From positions 250,755,981 through 250,819,980 of the forward strand of contig JAUPFV010000001.1 of the NCBI GenBank assembly GCA_036936605.1: DNA of 64,000 nt. Reading direction: 5' to 3'. Positions 34,763 to 46,993 of this stretch are shown piece by piece. The DNA comes from Limnanthes douglasii subsp. nivea (Eukaryota > Streptophyta > Magnoliopsida > Brassicales > Limnanthaceae). The notes below the pieces were generated by a model that saw only the letters and a program-made list of their open reading frames with translations, did not search any database and was not told the origin of the DNA. A program made the position numbers and the translations under genes. Within the stretch, counting starts at the first letter, position 1. Every line of letters begins with the position of its first letter.

Positions 34763-35280
34763 ATTATAACATTCCTTTAGACTAATATTTTTATAAAATC
34801 TAACTTTTTTTTATTTAAAATCTTAAGAAAATAACATGTCTTAACTACAATTTTCACAAAATCTACCGTACCAAATAGAATAATATTTGATAAAAATTTG
34901 AAGAAATTTATTCTCATACAGAATATATTGTCAAATGTTAAGAAAGAATCATTTTTTTTTTAAATTAAATTTTCCTTAATAAAATCTATTTCTTATTTAA
35001 AATTTTAACGTTATCTGATATATTTTAACTAAATCTTTTACTAATTTCAAAATGTCTTACTGACATGAGGTTCAAAATAATAATATTTCATAAATAATGT
35101 TTTTTTGTTTTAATGGAAAAAATATTGTCTAAAAGTTAAAATCTATTTATATATTTTTTTAACATATTTCCCTAAAAATCGGAAATCTAAGCTTGCCTAA
35201 ATAATTTTTTTTTACATAGTTACCTAAAAGTCGGAAATCTAACTTGCCTAAATAAAATATTTTGACTCAATCATTTGATT
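34763..35280. repeat. AAAATCTAAC-type array (right part)
   Basis: Continuation of the 19960-20634 array. AAAATCTAAC, AACATGTCTTAACTA and a CAAATAGA(A/G)(T/C)AATATTT-like word are shared with the left part. A 57-bp-spaced direct repeat of AAAAATCGGAAATCTAA / AAAAGTCGGAAATCTAA lies at about 35172 and 35227. Confidence 0.7.
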
Positions 35281-35529
35281 TTAGTAATTTAAACACACTT
35301 AAGTGGTCAATATTCTATATAAATTTTAAATTTAATAGTTACATTTATACGAATTTTATGAATCAAACACAAAAGAAAAAGTAAAAAATAATAGTAATTA
35401 TATACAAGCCCCCTACATAAAGGGGTCTAAAGGTGACACGTAACATTTATGTAATTAAAACACGTTATATCTGATAATTACTATCTCGAATCACGTGCTT
35501 TTTTTACTTCTTGTATTTCATTTCCATTT

Positions 35530-36800
35530 CCTTAAGTTTCTCTTCTGTGTTTTTTTATTCTATTTTCTTTCTCTGGACATCGGAGACAATCCAACACCGA
35601 CCATAATCACCACCATTTTCCTGCAAATTCCACCGCTATATTTTCAGGTACCGATTCTCTTTCGTCTCTTCTCGCCAACCGTACACCAACGTCTAATCGC
35701 CTATTCTTTCGTGATTATTCCCTCTTTTTTCTGTTTGTAGATTCCTTCGGTCTCTAGATCTTAAATTTTACTAGCGATGTTTGTTAAAATTTCGTAAGGA
35801 AGAGATTGATCGCCCATTGATTTTGATTAGTTGACTCCGGCATTTGCGTTTGGAATCGGTAGCGTAAGATTAAGTTAATTAGTTTCCTTTTGAAACGATT
35901 GTGCTTTCTTGTTTTATAATGATAAACGTGTACTTGAATTTGTTATGATCTTGATTTTTGTGAAGAATTTTAGGATTTACGAGTAGATTGTTGTTTTTAC
36001 TGCACTCGAGGATCGTAAGACTGTTTGTATCATCAAGTATGTTAGTCATGAGTGTAATGGGAGTATTTCGATCATATTGACTTGTATAGTAACAATTATG
36101 TGGTATCTTTGTTACAAACTCACAAGTGATTTACTGGTCTCACTTTGTTTTAAAGGTTTTTGATCATTAGCTTTTTTGGAATGTTATTAAGTGCACTAAG
36201 AACGACTCTTTGTAAAAGAAATGTGAAAATGCCAAATCATGCACTTCTTTTTGGTATTTCTCAGTGGTTGAGGTGTTGTGAGGGTGATGAAGTTCGTTGA
36301 ATTGATTGTTTGTTTTAGTTTTAATCAATTCTTATGCCTGCTTGCAACCAAACAAGACTGTGTCCTTGTTTGGACTATAGCAGGAAGCAAAAGTTTGAAG
36401 TTTTCGATATTGTCGCAATTGTTTCTGTCTTTTTTATCTTTCAGTATGTGCTATTTTCAGTAGGGGTGTAAATGAAACGGGCGGAGCTCGAGCCTGATGG
36501 GCTGGAGCTCGTTTCGCTAGAATTCATGAGACCCAAGTTTGTTTATGTTATAATTTTTGCGCTCGAACTCCTTTAAAATACTAAAGTTTAGCTCCATTCC
36601 GGCTTGGTTCGTTTAAGAGTTTAGATTATTTGGAGCTGCAATAATCTACTACCATTTTTGTATGTGTTTGTTACTTATAATAAGTGGGGATATACTGAAC
36701 CACAGTTTCTTCTCTTGTTTATGTTTGACAAACAAGTTCTAGTTAATTGTTGAATTGTGGACAGGTATTTGCATTTTTGCAATCTTTTGGGGGTGTCGAG
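35530..36800 (+). promoter_or_regulatory. 5' leader of the UBC gene with a long leader intron
   Basis: A CT-rich first untranslated exon ends at about 35648 (TTTCAG|GTACCG). An intron of about 1.1 kb ends at 36764 (GGACAG|GTATTT), and a short second exon leads into the ATG at 36801. Leader introns of this size are common in plant ubiquitin-pathway genes. The 5' end of transcription cannot be placed exactly; I saw no strong TATA box. The short ORF at 35495-35740 lies in this leader and is not a likely protein. Confidence 0.6.
36462..36640. mobile_element. hAT-like MITE fragment in the UBC leader intron
   Basis: It begins TAGGGGTGTAAATGAAACGG, the typical start of plant hAT-derived elements ('GGGGTGTAAATGA'), and continues with GAGCTCGAGCCTG-type words. 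The right end is not clear. Confidence 0.5.
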
Positions 36801-38629
36801 ATGTCTTCTCCAAGCAAAAGGAGAGAGATGGATGTCATGAAGTTGTAGGTTTCTCATTCATAGGTTCAGTTTATTTTGTTCATTTTTCCGCACCTACACC
36901 TCCAGGAAATGCTATGTCACCATCGTAATTGGTATATGTTTATTATATCTCTTCATCTTCTCCAGGATGATGAGTGATTACAATGTGGAAACAATTAATG
37001 ATGGACTCAGCGAGTTCAATGTGGTGTTTAATGGACCTAAAGAAAGTACAGTCTCTGTCTCTCTTTTACTTTTACTCCTCATATCTAGAGCTTGTGCTAT
37101 TTCTTAAAATCTCTCTTGGAAAACAAAATTTAGGAATCTGTAAATTTATAACGCAGCAGAGTTTTATGATTGTTATATGTTAAGTCTTGATCAAAACTAT
37201 AATTCTTGCAGGCCTTTATGAAGGAGGGGTTTGGAAAATTCGTGTAGAGCTTCCAGATGCTTACCCATACAAGTCCCCTTCTATAGGGTTCGTTAACAAG
37301 ATATTCCATCCAAATGTTGATGAGCTGTGAGTAACTCGTACTTTCTATTCATTTGACTACACTTTGAAATTTAATTGCCAAAATTGTTTGAAAAAGTAAA
37401 TACTCTTTATAATGAGATTCAGTAGTTGCAATTTGTCCTTTGGAATCAATTCTATGGAAGCGGACCTTCGATCTCTAGTTTATTGCTAAGCTTTTCAATC
37501 GTTTAGCTGATTTTGCTTAATTGCAGCTCTGGTTCAGTATGCTTGGATGTCATTAACCAGTCTTGGAGTCCAATGTTTGGTAAGCATCGATTTGTCACCA
37601 TTGTAGATAAAATCTTTCATTGTCGTAGACCTTAGTTATGTAGTCAGATCCAAGTAGATTATATTAAACTTCAAAATCAATCATCAGTCCTGGTCATTAC
37701 GGGCTTTGAATGTACGACATGTTCTCCCTGATGTGCATATCTATTGTTCTTGTTGCCGCAGATCTTTTGAATATATTTGAAGTCTTTCTTCCTCAACTTC
37801 TGCTCTATCCAAATCCTTCAGACCCACTTAATGGAGATGCAGCATCGTTGATGATGAAAGATCGAAAGCAGTATGACCAGAAAGTGAAAGGTGAAAGCTA
37901 CTAACTGTTTTTCTTTCTGCATCATTTTCTTACAAAGAAGCAAATGCTTTCTTCATCTGTCTCTTTGGGTTTAAGACATGCTTCACAATTTTGAAACTTG
38001 GTAACTATGTGTCATGAGGACCATATTAGGGGGAACAAATAATTTGATTTGTGCATGTAGTTCCTTTTCTACATTAAGAATATCTTGGCGATTTAGGAAG
38101 GATATTCAGCAAGTTAGAAAAATATGTGAGGTCATATTATATATCCATGTACAGAAATAACTAGAATCATAATTTATGGTAGAGATTTTTTCTGTCTCCA
38201 ATGTAGAAGAAACTTGACTGAATAATAAAGCAAGTCTTGTTTGAATCTATATATAATAATCCACACAAACTAGGTATCTAATCTTTTAGTTTTAAAGGTT
38301 TTTCTTATCTTATAACTTATTAGCTTACAAAGTTGGCACTCTTAAGTTAAGCCTAAAATGCCACACAAACCAAACAAGTTTTTTGCTGTTAAGGCTAATG
38401 ACTAAAAAACCTAATCGTCCACAAAGAGTTAGTAGTTTGTGGAAATAGCACAAACAGTTCTCACTCTTGACTGTTGATACCAGAATATTGTGATCGGTAT
38501 GCAAAGAAGGAGAATATCAGCAACTCGACAGCAGAAGAAGAGAGCGATGAAGAAGAGGACGACGACGATGATACCGATGACGCAACTGGATCGAGTGATG
38601 ATGAAATTGCAGGACACGCAGACCCGTGA
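36801..38629 (+). CDS. UBC4: ubiquitin-conjugating enzyme E2, UBC4/5/6 group (UBE2H-like)
   Basis: This is an E2 enzyme: it takes activated ubiquitin from E1 on its active-site Cys and passes it to substrates with an E3, in cytosol and nucleus. Six coding exons join cleanly with GT-AG sites: 36801-36844, 36966-37045, 37212-37326, 37527-37579, 37762-37890 and 38484-38629. They give 188 residues, against about 187 for Arabidopsis UBC4. The start is [11 protein letters not shown]. The UBC fold shows [12 protein letters not shown], the HPN motif at 74-76 and the catalytic Cys at 85 ([13 protein letters not shown]). A C-terminal acidic tail ([12 protein letters not shown]...GHADP) is typical of this group. 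All key residues are present, with no frame damage. The choice among UBC4, 5 and 6 cannot be made from sequence alone. It is the only clear host gene in the window. Confidence 0.95.
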
Positions 38630-38699
38630 TAATCATTGTGGTCGTTCTATCTATAATTTAACTTGCTCACTAGATTAGATGTGATCTTCTACCTTATAC

Positions 38700-40900
38700 A
38701 CATCACATATATGCAGCACAGGGTCACATCTTAGTTTATACTGTAATGTTTTCATTTCGTTTGTATAATCACATTATTTGTAGGGACTGTGGCATGTGGG
38801 AACGAAATTAAATGGATCGGTAAGTGAAATTAGTATTATGAAACTCATGAAAGAAGAAAAAACAATATGGGTTAATTGTATCTTAGTAAGTCACTTTTAG
38901 ACCTGATGTTGTTCTGTTTGTTTTTTGTTCAAAGTGTGTTAAGTGGCTGCCTTTCTTTGCGCATAAAGTTTCTGAGTTGAGAACTGAAGTGTTTTTTTAT
39001 TTGTTAATACAGGCCATTTCTAGCTATTCTAGTAGTGATACTATTACTTTTTCAGGAGGTGAATTAGTGATTTTGGATAAACATTTTAACGAAGAAGTCG
39101 GTTTTCTAACATTCTTAATTTTTAAACAAAAACTTAAACCTTTTGAAGTCTTATAAGTTTTTAAAAGCTTCATGTTTTTAGTGAATTTACAAGCTCCTAA
39201 TCCTTGAGTATAGTCAGGCTTGTCTTCTCTTTTCATTTTTTCAACAATTTCGTTTCAATTTTTATAAGTTTTGACGTTTACCATTCATTTTCAGTTCACT
39301 TTCGACGGTCGGTTCTACTATTTTATTAATTATTCATGATAAGAATAAGTGAGTAAATTTGCTTGGTCGAGAGGATTTGGATCGAAAAATTGATCTTACT
39401 ATTTTTCGGTCAAAGGGATTAGAGTTTATGCAAACTTTGAGATAACTGAGAGATAACTCCATATAGGGTATAGAGTAATGGTTACATTAACTGCACAAAA
39501 AATAACTATTAAATTAGAGTTTAGATCCATAAATTAGAGTTTAGTTGGATCTGAATGTGTTAGGTACGATCAAACACTTAGCCTTATCTTTTCTTTTAGA
39601 TAGAGATTAGATAAGTTACAGTCTAATCATCATTCCTAGTCTCCAAATTTTTGGAAACGCAGTGAGAGAACTTAATGTGAAGATGAACTGTAGTCTTGTT
39701 TATATATCTTCATTGATGAGACAAAAATGTATGGGTTAATTGTTCTCCAAATTTTTTGAAACGCAGTGAAAGAACTTAATGTGAAGATGAACTGTAGTTT
39801 TGCTTATATATCTTCATTGATGAAACTAAAATGTATGCGTTAATGGTTTGATCGAATAATCACGTTTTTTATTTTGAGTTGAAAAGAATAAGGGTTAGAT
39901 GAGAAGTCAGTTTTTTTTTATATTTTAATTTTTTAAAACTGAATGATCAGATTGGAAACACTTTGTTTTGAGAGGATGTTACGGTTTTACTACTCTTATC
40001 TTTTCAACGGATCCAAATCCGAGCTCGATTCGGTGCTTATTCTATTTCTGTCTTGTTAAACTACTATTGGTCAAAACTTACGCCGAAAAAGTATACCGTT
40101 AGAGTAACTAATGCCGATCTTCCATCGATTTCGAATTCCTCACAACTTCAATTTTTCTTTTCGATCATTTTTAACAAACTCGTGCCTAAAATTATTTGGA
40201 GGTCGAATTCCTCACAACTTCTCCTACTATCAATTAAGTCCTTATTGTTTGTATAACTATCCAAAGTGACTTGGGCATTTTTCACCCTTATCAGTAGCCC
40301 CTTAGTTTTTATGAAGAGATGAGTGAAGGTTATCCAGTCTTAGAGTTGAAAAATCTCGCCGTTATACTTAAGCGATCAAGGCCAATTTATACCGATGCTA
40401 TGGTCGGGAGATACTCGTCATTGGTCAACCTTTCGTTGTCGGTAGACTGTCGGGAATTATCATTATAGTTTGTTCATGTCAATTATGGTCGGTTGTAAAG
40501 GTACCTTTCTTGACAAGGTGTAATTCTTGGGCCTAGTCTTGATAGGCTTTATGCCCAACCTATTTGTTATTCTGGGCCCATCTGCCATGTGTGAAGAAGG
40601 TGATCTTTTCAATATACACGTGTTTCCTTGCCTTTAAACGCTTGTCGTTTAAGTTTTCACCTCTTGGACTACCATAGCCTCAAATTATGACGTTAGCCGC
40701 CTAGCCCTGCCAAAACGTCAGAACTTGACACGTGTCTTTCAATTATTTTGAGGAAGTCTAATCGTGATTCTAATCCAAACGACTCTTGGACTTCCCGGCA
40801 CCTATTTTCGATTGCATTTCTCCATAAAGAAACCCGTTGAAGGGGTCATCTGCCTATAACTACCTTAAATTCTCCATTTTTCTCTTTCACCACATTTTTA
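38700..40900. other. intergenic region with a 104-bp direct duplication
   Basis: No coding region recognised. At 39641-39848 a 104-bp segment containing CTCCAAATTTTT and GAACTTAATGTGAAGATGAA is duplicated in tandem with about 90 percent match by eye. At about 40530-40580 a GGGCC-flanked stretch resembles one at 15090-15120, next to the other Tat accessory ORF. Confidence 0.6.
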
Positions 40901-40928
40901 GAGAGAGAAATCTTTCCCCATCTTTAGC

Positions 40929-41960
40929 TTATATAGAGAGAGAAACAACATATGGCGTCGTTTTCGTTTATGAAAAAAATCATTTCTAAGAAGAAAGCAG
41001 ACCGACCTTCAAAGCTAGTTTTCAGTGCGATCGACTATCTCAGTATTTCTGAAAGAGTTGTTAAATACAAAGCAACAGGTTTAATTGGTAACACACCAAC
41101 CGTTCCTTTAAGATAAGCCCCTCTTGATTTCCCCAAAACCGAATTGCCCCAATCGTCTAAACAAAAAAACAAGGTGATCCCTTCACCTGTCCGAGCTCTG
41201 TCTTCTAAGAAAGCGGTTCCTAGAGAGACACCACTATCACTTCATCAAAGAGAGACGCCCAGAGAGACGCCACTATCAGTTCATCAAAGAGAGGTAGTCT
41301 TTCTTATCGATTTGTTTAATTGTGGTCTATAGCTTCCGCTCGAACCTAACATCGTGAGATACTTCGAAATCCTAGGGATTTTCCCGACCCAACTCAGCCC
41401 TAATGCATGGTACACACTGATGTCGTGTATAATGGCTTCTCATTTAGCTAAGGTACCAATGTCTATAGAAGATTATACAGCAATTATCGGGCTCTCGAAA
41501 TCACCCAAGCTACCCTTTTTCAACTATTCATTAGCCAATACAAGAAGATAGTAATGACCTGCTAGAGGTTAACAAAGAATGGAAACACCGATTCGTCTTT
41601 ATAAACGAAGCGTGAGAGAATGGCCGACCTCACAACGCAAATAACCGGAGGTGTCTAACCTACAAATGAATTGCGAGCGTTACGTGGGAAAACGGTATGA
41701 CCTCACTACCTTTTTTTAATTTTAAAATTAACATCCTTCTTATTTAGATTTCAAGTTGGAGTTGCAAGCAATAAAGAAAACTCATCTGAACTCAACCACG
41801 ACCATCTTTCTAAAACTCAAAGCCTATACTAAAAAATATTATGGACAAGCATTTCACCGATGCTTCAAATATACCAACCTGGACAATAACGACCTCTAAC
41901 GTTTCTCTAAGGAAACATTAAACACCGATCAACTGTGGGTGTCATTAAAGCTGACTTTCT
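40929..41960 (+). pseudogene. second copy of the Tat antisense accessory ORF (PF04195-like), broken
   Basis: A TATA box (TTATATAGAG, about 40929) and GAGAGAAAC leader precede ATG 40952 (MASFSFMKKIISKKKADRP). The frame meets a stop at 41114, continues with a duplicated RETPLS-HQRE unit (41219-41290), a stop at 41330, then the conserved block LPLEPNIVRYFEILGIF...NAWYTLMSCIMASHL and a LLEVNKEWKHRFVFINEA relic (about 41550-41610). This block clearly matches 13524-13862 on the minus strand (the PLDPAIVKYFEL region) and the WK-RFFF motif of the putative gypsy-type transposon family. No pol of a parent element was found next to it. Confidence 0.65.
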
Positions 41961-42315
41961 TTTTTATCCCTTTTGATTAGTCTTTATTAATTAATATGGC
42001 CCCACCATCTACTTGGATTTGCATAAAATTATTTAATTTAACCCCTTCTTTAATTCAATTGATAGTGATTTTAAGGTTTTTTATTAAATATATTTATTCT
42101 TTGGACCCTTTAATTTTTACTAAACTTTGTTATTTAAGTTTAAGTTATAAAATATTATTTTATTTTAGTTAAATTTTTGATTAAATTTAACTATAATTTT
42201 AGTATTTTGCAAATCGGTAAGTCTTCTCCACCGATTAGATCAACTATGTCTGGTAATACCCGCACAAAGTACTAGCTTTATTCCAAACTTTAATCAAATT
42301 AATTACTTTAATTAA

Positions 42316-43395
42316 ATGTATCTAGCTAGCTGGAATATGAGGGGTTTAAACGCTCCCGTTCGTCAGAAGGACGTCATTGATTTTATTTTTTCCAATAGTA
42401 TCAACACAATTTGCTTGCTAGAGACCAAAGTTAACATTGACAAAGTTAACCTAATCATGATTCTATGTTACTTTGGTGGCACTATAAAAATAACCATGAA
42501 AACCACCATTATGGTAAAATATGGATCTTTTGAAATCCGAGCGTTTTCAATATCTTTATGAGATGTTCTACCGCACAAATTATGAACCTTAGTGTTAAGT
42601 TGATTTCTAGTAACATTTCTTTTAACCTTAGTGGTTTTTATGGTTTTAACGAACCTTCCGACCGGCTCCCTCTCTAGAGTGACCAGCATTCCATCGCTAA
42701 GACTACCTCCTCTAGCCCTTGGATCGTCATAGGCGATTTTAATGCAATCCAAAAACCCCATGAAAGATCTAACTCTGACACCCGTTAGAATATCTCTGTT
42801 GCATCTTATGATTGTTGTCGCAACTGCGACCTTGATGACCTTTGTTCCTCTGGGTTCTATTTTCTTGGTTCAACGGTCGCATTAAGAACCCCATTTATTT
42901 TAGAATTTATGAATCAGATGTTTGCGCGGGAGTCAAGCATTTCTTCCACAAAGGGAAAATGAACCATGATTGGAAAAAACCCTTATAGCTCTCATCCTCA
43001 CAACGGACTCCTCATCCTCCCCCGTAGATTTCATACCCATCTCATCCTGTAATATCATCTATAAAATCATCTCTAAAATCCTGACCAACAGAATCAAACC
43101 AGCCATTCCCGCTCTTATAGACCACTTCCAATCAGCCTTCGTCTCTGGGTGCTCCATCGCTGACAATATTTCATTCACTCAAGACCTTATGCATGATTAC
43201 CAGATCAATTGCAAAGGCCCTCAGTGTGCCTTTAAGATTGATCTGATGAACACCTTTGATAATGTCAGATGGGAAATCATCCTGGATATCTTTTTAGCCA
43301 TGGATTTTCCTATGGTTATTATTCAATGTATCATTACCCTTACTTTCGCTGTTTGTATTAATGGTAAGCCCTCTAGTTATCCAATATATTTACAA
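42316..43395 (+). pseudogene. L1-type LINE fragment (endonuclease and partial RT)
   Basis: A second, unrelated LINE. It begins MYLASWNMRGLNAPVRQKDV, the start of an APE-like endonuclease. WIVIGDFNAIQKP at about 42720-42765 holds the catalytic GDFN motif. After a deletion of the region between endonuclease and RT, it continues with CNIIYKIISKILTNRIKP, HFQSAFVSGCSIADNI and FKIDLMNTFDNVRWEI (43040-43290). It stops before the FADD motif at a foreign A-rich stretch (about 43395). Several frame changes; dead copy. Confidence 0.82.
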
Positions 43396-43499
43396 CATTT
43401 TATACCAAAAAAGAAGAAGATAAAATGGAATAAAATCAAAGATTCTAACAAATATATCTACAAATATTATTTCTCTCTTAAAGCTACTAATTAAAAGAT

Positions 43500-44295
43500 A
43501 GATAAATGATTTTATTCTTTCCAGCGACGCAATCACTAACATGTGAATTTTAAAATGTTGAACGTACATGTTGTTAAGTAATAACTGTTTTTGTTTATTT
43601 TTTCCCACCTTCTGCTCTTTTTCTAGTCCACTCTTAAAGCCAAGCCTGCCTTTAATCATTAAGAACACCATAATTAACCCAAACTACAGGCTGCAATCTT
43701 TTTAAATAATTGTTCTCCTTCTACCGTTAAAAAAATCCTAACTACAAACTACTAAATGTTATCCTGCTTTCTTCAAATTATCGGCTACAAACTACAAAAT
43801 GTTAATAAATAATCAAAAGCTTATTATAAATAAACTATTTCCAAAACAAAACTACTTCCAAGACACAGTCTCGGACATAATTGTGTTTTTAAAACATCTT
43901 ATTCTCAGTCATGTCCTCGAAATGAGTTGGGTTTTGAAAAACAAGTGATTCAGCATGGTTCATAACCGCATCTATAAAATTTAAAATTTAAAAGTTGGTT
44001 TTTTAAAGTCGGATTTTGATGTTTAATAAATATAAAACTTAAAAATAAAATTAAAATACATTGTCGGTGCTTTGTGCAATGCTCTATGGTGTTGATTTTT
44101 TTTCTTCTATTAGATTTTATTTTATTTATTATTAATTTTAAAATTTTATAAATATAATATAAATTAAATGTGAAAAATTTAGAAGTTTGTTTTCACGCTT
44201 AATCGAAGCTACCTCGTGATTAAGTAATTATCTGGTATATATTTGTTTAGTTTTAGATTTATATACGATTATTAAACGATCTTCATTAGCTTTTA
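43500..44295. other. AT-rich intergenic DNA, nothing recognised
   Basis: No open frame or repeat of note. The last nine bases, TAGCTTTTA (44287-44295), are the left target-site duplication of the following element. Confidence 0.5.
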
Positions 44296-45000
44296 GGGAA
44301 ATGTCACACTAAATACCTTCTCACCAAACTTATTATCATCTAGTACCCAAACTATTTTCTATGCCTACTAAACACCCATCTCACCAAACTAATTCCTTTT
44401 TAATACCCACTTATATTTTCATTCCTGAAGTACCCTCAACAGATCATACGATTTATGTGTAATAGATCATGAGATTTATGTGTAACAGATCATGAGATTT
44501 GTAGGTAACAGATCATGCGATTTATGTGTAAAAACAGATCATGCGATTTGTGTGTAACATATCATGAGATTTATGTGTAACAAATCATTAGATTTGTGTG
44601 TAACAAATCATTAGATTTGTGTGTAACAGATCATGAGATTTATGTGTAAAAACAGATGATGTGATTTATGTGTAATAGATCATGAGATTTATGTGTAACA
44701 GATAATGAGATTTACGTGTAAAAACAGATCATGCGATCTGTGTGTAACAGATCATGCGATTTATGTGTAACAGATCATGAGATTTATGTGTAAAAACAGA
44801 TCATGAGATTTATGTGTAAAAACAGATCATGCGATTTGTGTGTAATAAATCATGAGATTTTGGTCACGCGATTTACGACTTACAATTTTAAACATAACGC
44901 GATATACCCTCGTGATTATTTTTGATCAAAATATAATATGGTATTTGGATACTCAAAACGGAATATCATACTTGAAAAGGTACTGACTGGTACTTTTCCC
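44296..45000. mobile_element. 705-bp non-autonomous MULE (MITE) with perfect 9-bp duplication
   Basis: The left end GGGAAATGTCACACTAAATA and the reverse complement of the right end GGGAAAAGTACCAGTCAGTA share the first bases and the later TACCTTcTCA / ACCTTTTCA block. Both flanks carry TAGCTTTTA (44287-44295 and 45001-45009), an exact 9-bp duplication. The ends match those of MULE-2 and MULE-3, so their transposase could have moved it. Most of the interior is a 23-bp minisatellite. Confidence 0.88.
44442..44870. repeat. 23-bp minisatellite inside the MITE
   Basis: About 18 copies of CAGATCATGAGATTTATGTG-TAA, some with an extra AAA. It makes up more than half of the MITE interior. Confidence 0.92.
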
Positions 45001-45766
45001 TAGCTTTTATAGTTATAGAGGTATTATACTGTCAACGCTTTCTATTATGTTTCATTTAACCGTATTTAATAATCATATATCGTGCCCAATTTTTGTCCAG
45101 TCAAATTTCTACAGCCACACCTAATTTTTTTACCGTATAATGTGTAATGGATTTTCAAAATTTTAAATATTTTTATTAAAAATTAATTTACATGAAATAA
45201 ATAAATTATATATATATATATATATAATTATTATCTAATATTTTTGTTTTTGTATTTAGATATATAAATTGTTTATTATAATTAGTTTATCAGATTTCAA
45301 AACTGTATCTCTAAACTAGTTGAAATTTTAAAATATTTCATTCATTTGATTTTTAAACTATATTAGATATTTGAAATATATATTTAAAATGTTTAAAAAT
45401 TATACTTATATTTTTCAAATATTAAATATTTTAAATAGTCTATTAGATATTTAAATCAATAGTTTAAATCTTGGAAATAATAAGTTAATTTTTTATTATA
45501 TATTTAAATTAATAGATTAAATCTTAAGTTTATTATTAGATATTAAAAATGTATCTTTTAAATTGTTGGAATTTTTGGATATTAATATTTTTTAAATATT
45601 AAATATTTTAACTAATATAATATTATAAATAGTTTAATTAATTTTAAAAATATAGAAACACAAAATATATTAAATTTATAAAATAATAATTTAATATAGT
45701 TTAATATAATTAAAAAAAATGGAAACATAAAAATAGATCATATATATTAAATTGATAAAATAATAA
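45001..45766. other. very AT-rich spacer
   Basis: About 85-90 percent A+T by eye, with many short AAATATTTTAA-like words and a short (TA)n near 45212. No gene. It is the insertion site of MULE-2; AAATAATAA at 45758-45766 is its left duplication. Confidence 0.6.
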
Positions 45767-45915
45767 GGGAAATGACACACTAAGTACCTTTTAACCAAAC
45801 CTATTACAACCTAGTACCCAAAAATGGGTTAATGCTCACTTAATACCCATCTCATTAAACATATCCACTTCTAATACCTTTTCTTTTTTTAATACCAAGA
45901 TTACCCTCAACCTAG

Positions 45916-45925
45916 TATATAAGGT
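45916..45925 (+). promoter_or_regulatory. TATA box in the left end of MULE-2 (drives the transposase)
   Basis: CTAGTATATAAGG follows a TACCCTCAA word. The right end has the same pair in reverse (TACCCTCAA then GGTATAAAAGG), so both inverted ends hold an inward promoter. MULE-3 keeps it at about 59345-59353. Confidence 0.65.
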
Positions 45926-46993
45926 TGATTTGTGAAACAAAGGCCCCTTTTTAGCTTCAACACCTTCTTAATTACTTTTGAATTTTGAATTTTGAATTTT
46001 GAATTTATTAGCCCCCTTTCTCTCTCCTCTCTCCTAACCTTACAAACAACCTATTTTTCAAGAACGTCTCTTCATTTCAAAAAACCAGGGCTGATCACAC
46101 CACCTCCGGCGACACTGTTGAACCACCGTTTACCTTACGTAACCACCGGCGATCCATATAACCACCATTTCAGATTGTTCCGATCACCGGCGAGTTTCAG
46201 AATTCCGGTATGACGTCGTCAGTTTCATCCAGATTCTCCTAGCTCCAATTTTGCACCGTCTTAGCCTCCTAGCTCCGATCTTGCACCGTATCTCAGCCTC
46301 TGAGACCACCGTATCTCAGCCTCATAACAACTGATTTAAGTTTCGAAATCGTAGCAAAAAACGGTACATATTTCAGGTCAGTAACAGAGCTGAGTTTTTA
46401 GTTTCAAAATCGTTTTCCATTTTCGAAATCGATTCTAGACTCTCATATAATGTATGTTAATTGCAGGAAACTTATTACCATCTGCTTCTGCTCAATTCAA
46501 ATCATCCAAACCAGCTCCGATCACATTCCGGTGAGTAATTTCTTTTTTCCACCTCTGTTTTGAACCCTGATATTTATATGGATACACTTTGCGATTTGTC
46601 GCCTGCAATTGTATGCTTGATGTTGCTAGATCACTGCACATACCCTGATAGGTTAGATGTGTTTGTAGATTAAACCTGACAGCATACACCCTGATATCTT
46701 AGTTATGGCATGTTGCTATATGTGTTGATAAATAGACCATGACTCCATATACCCTTATAGTTTAGGTACGTGATATTGCTATATGTTTCAAAGCATTTCC
46801 CCTTGCTGCATAAACCCTTATATTTTAACTATAATAGGTTGATATATGTGTTTGAAACCAGACCAATAGTCCATATACCCTGATAGTTTAGGTATGACAG
46901 TTTGCTATTTGTGTTGAAAATAGACCACGATGCATATACGCTGATATGTTAGTTACATGATATTGCTATATATGTTATAATATCAGTAACACA

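Noticed and set aside
42468..42761. 97-residue minus ORF
   Set aside because: It is antisense to the endonuclease part of the LINE fragment, which has the GDFN motif.
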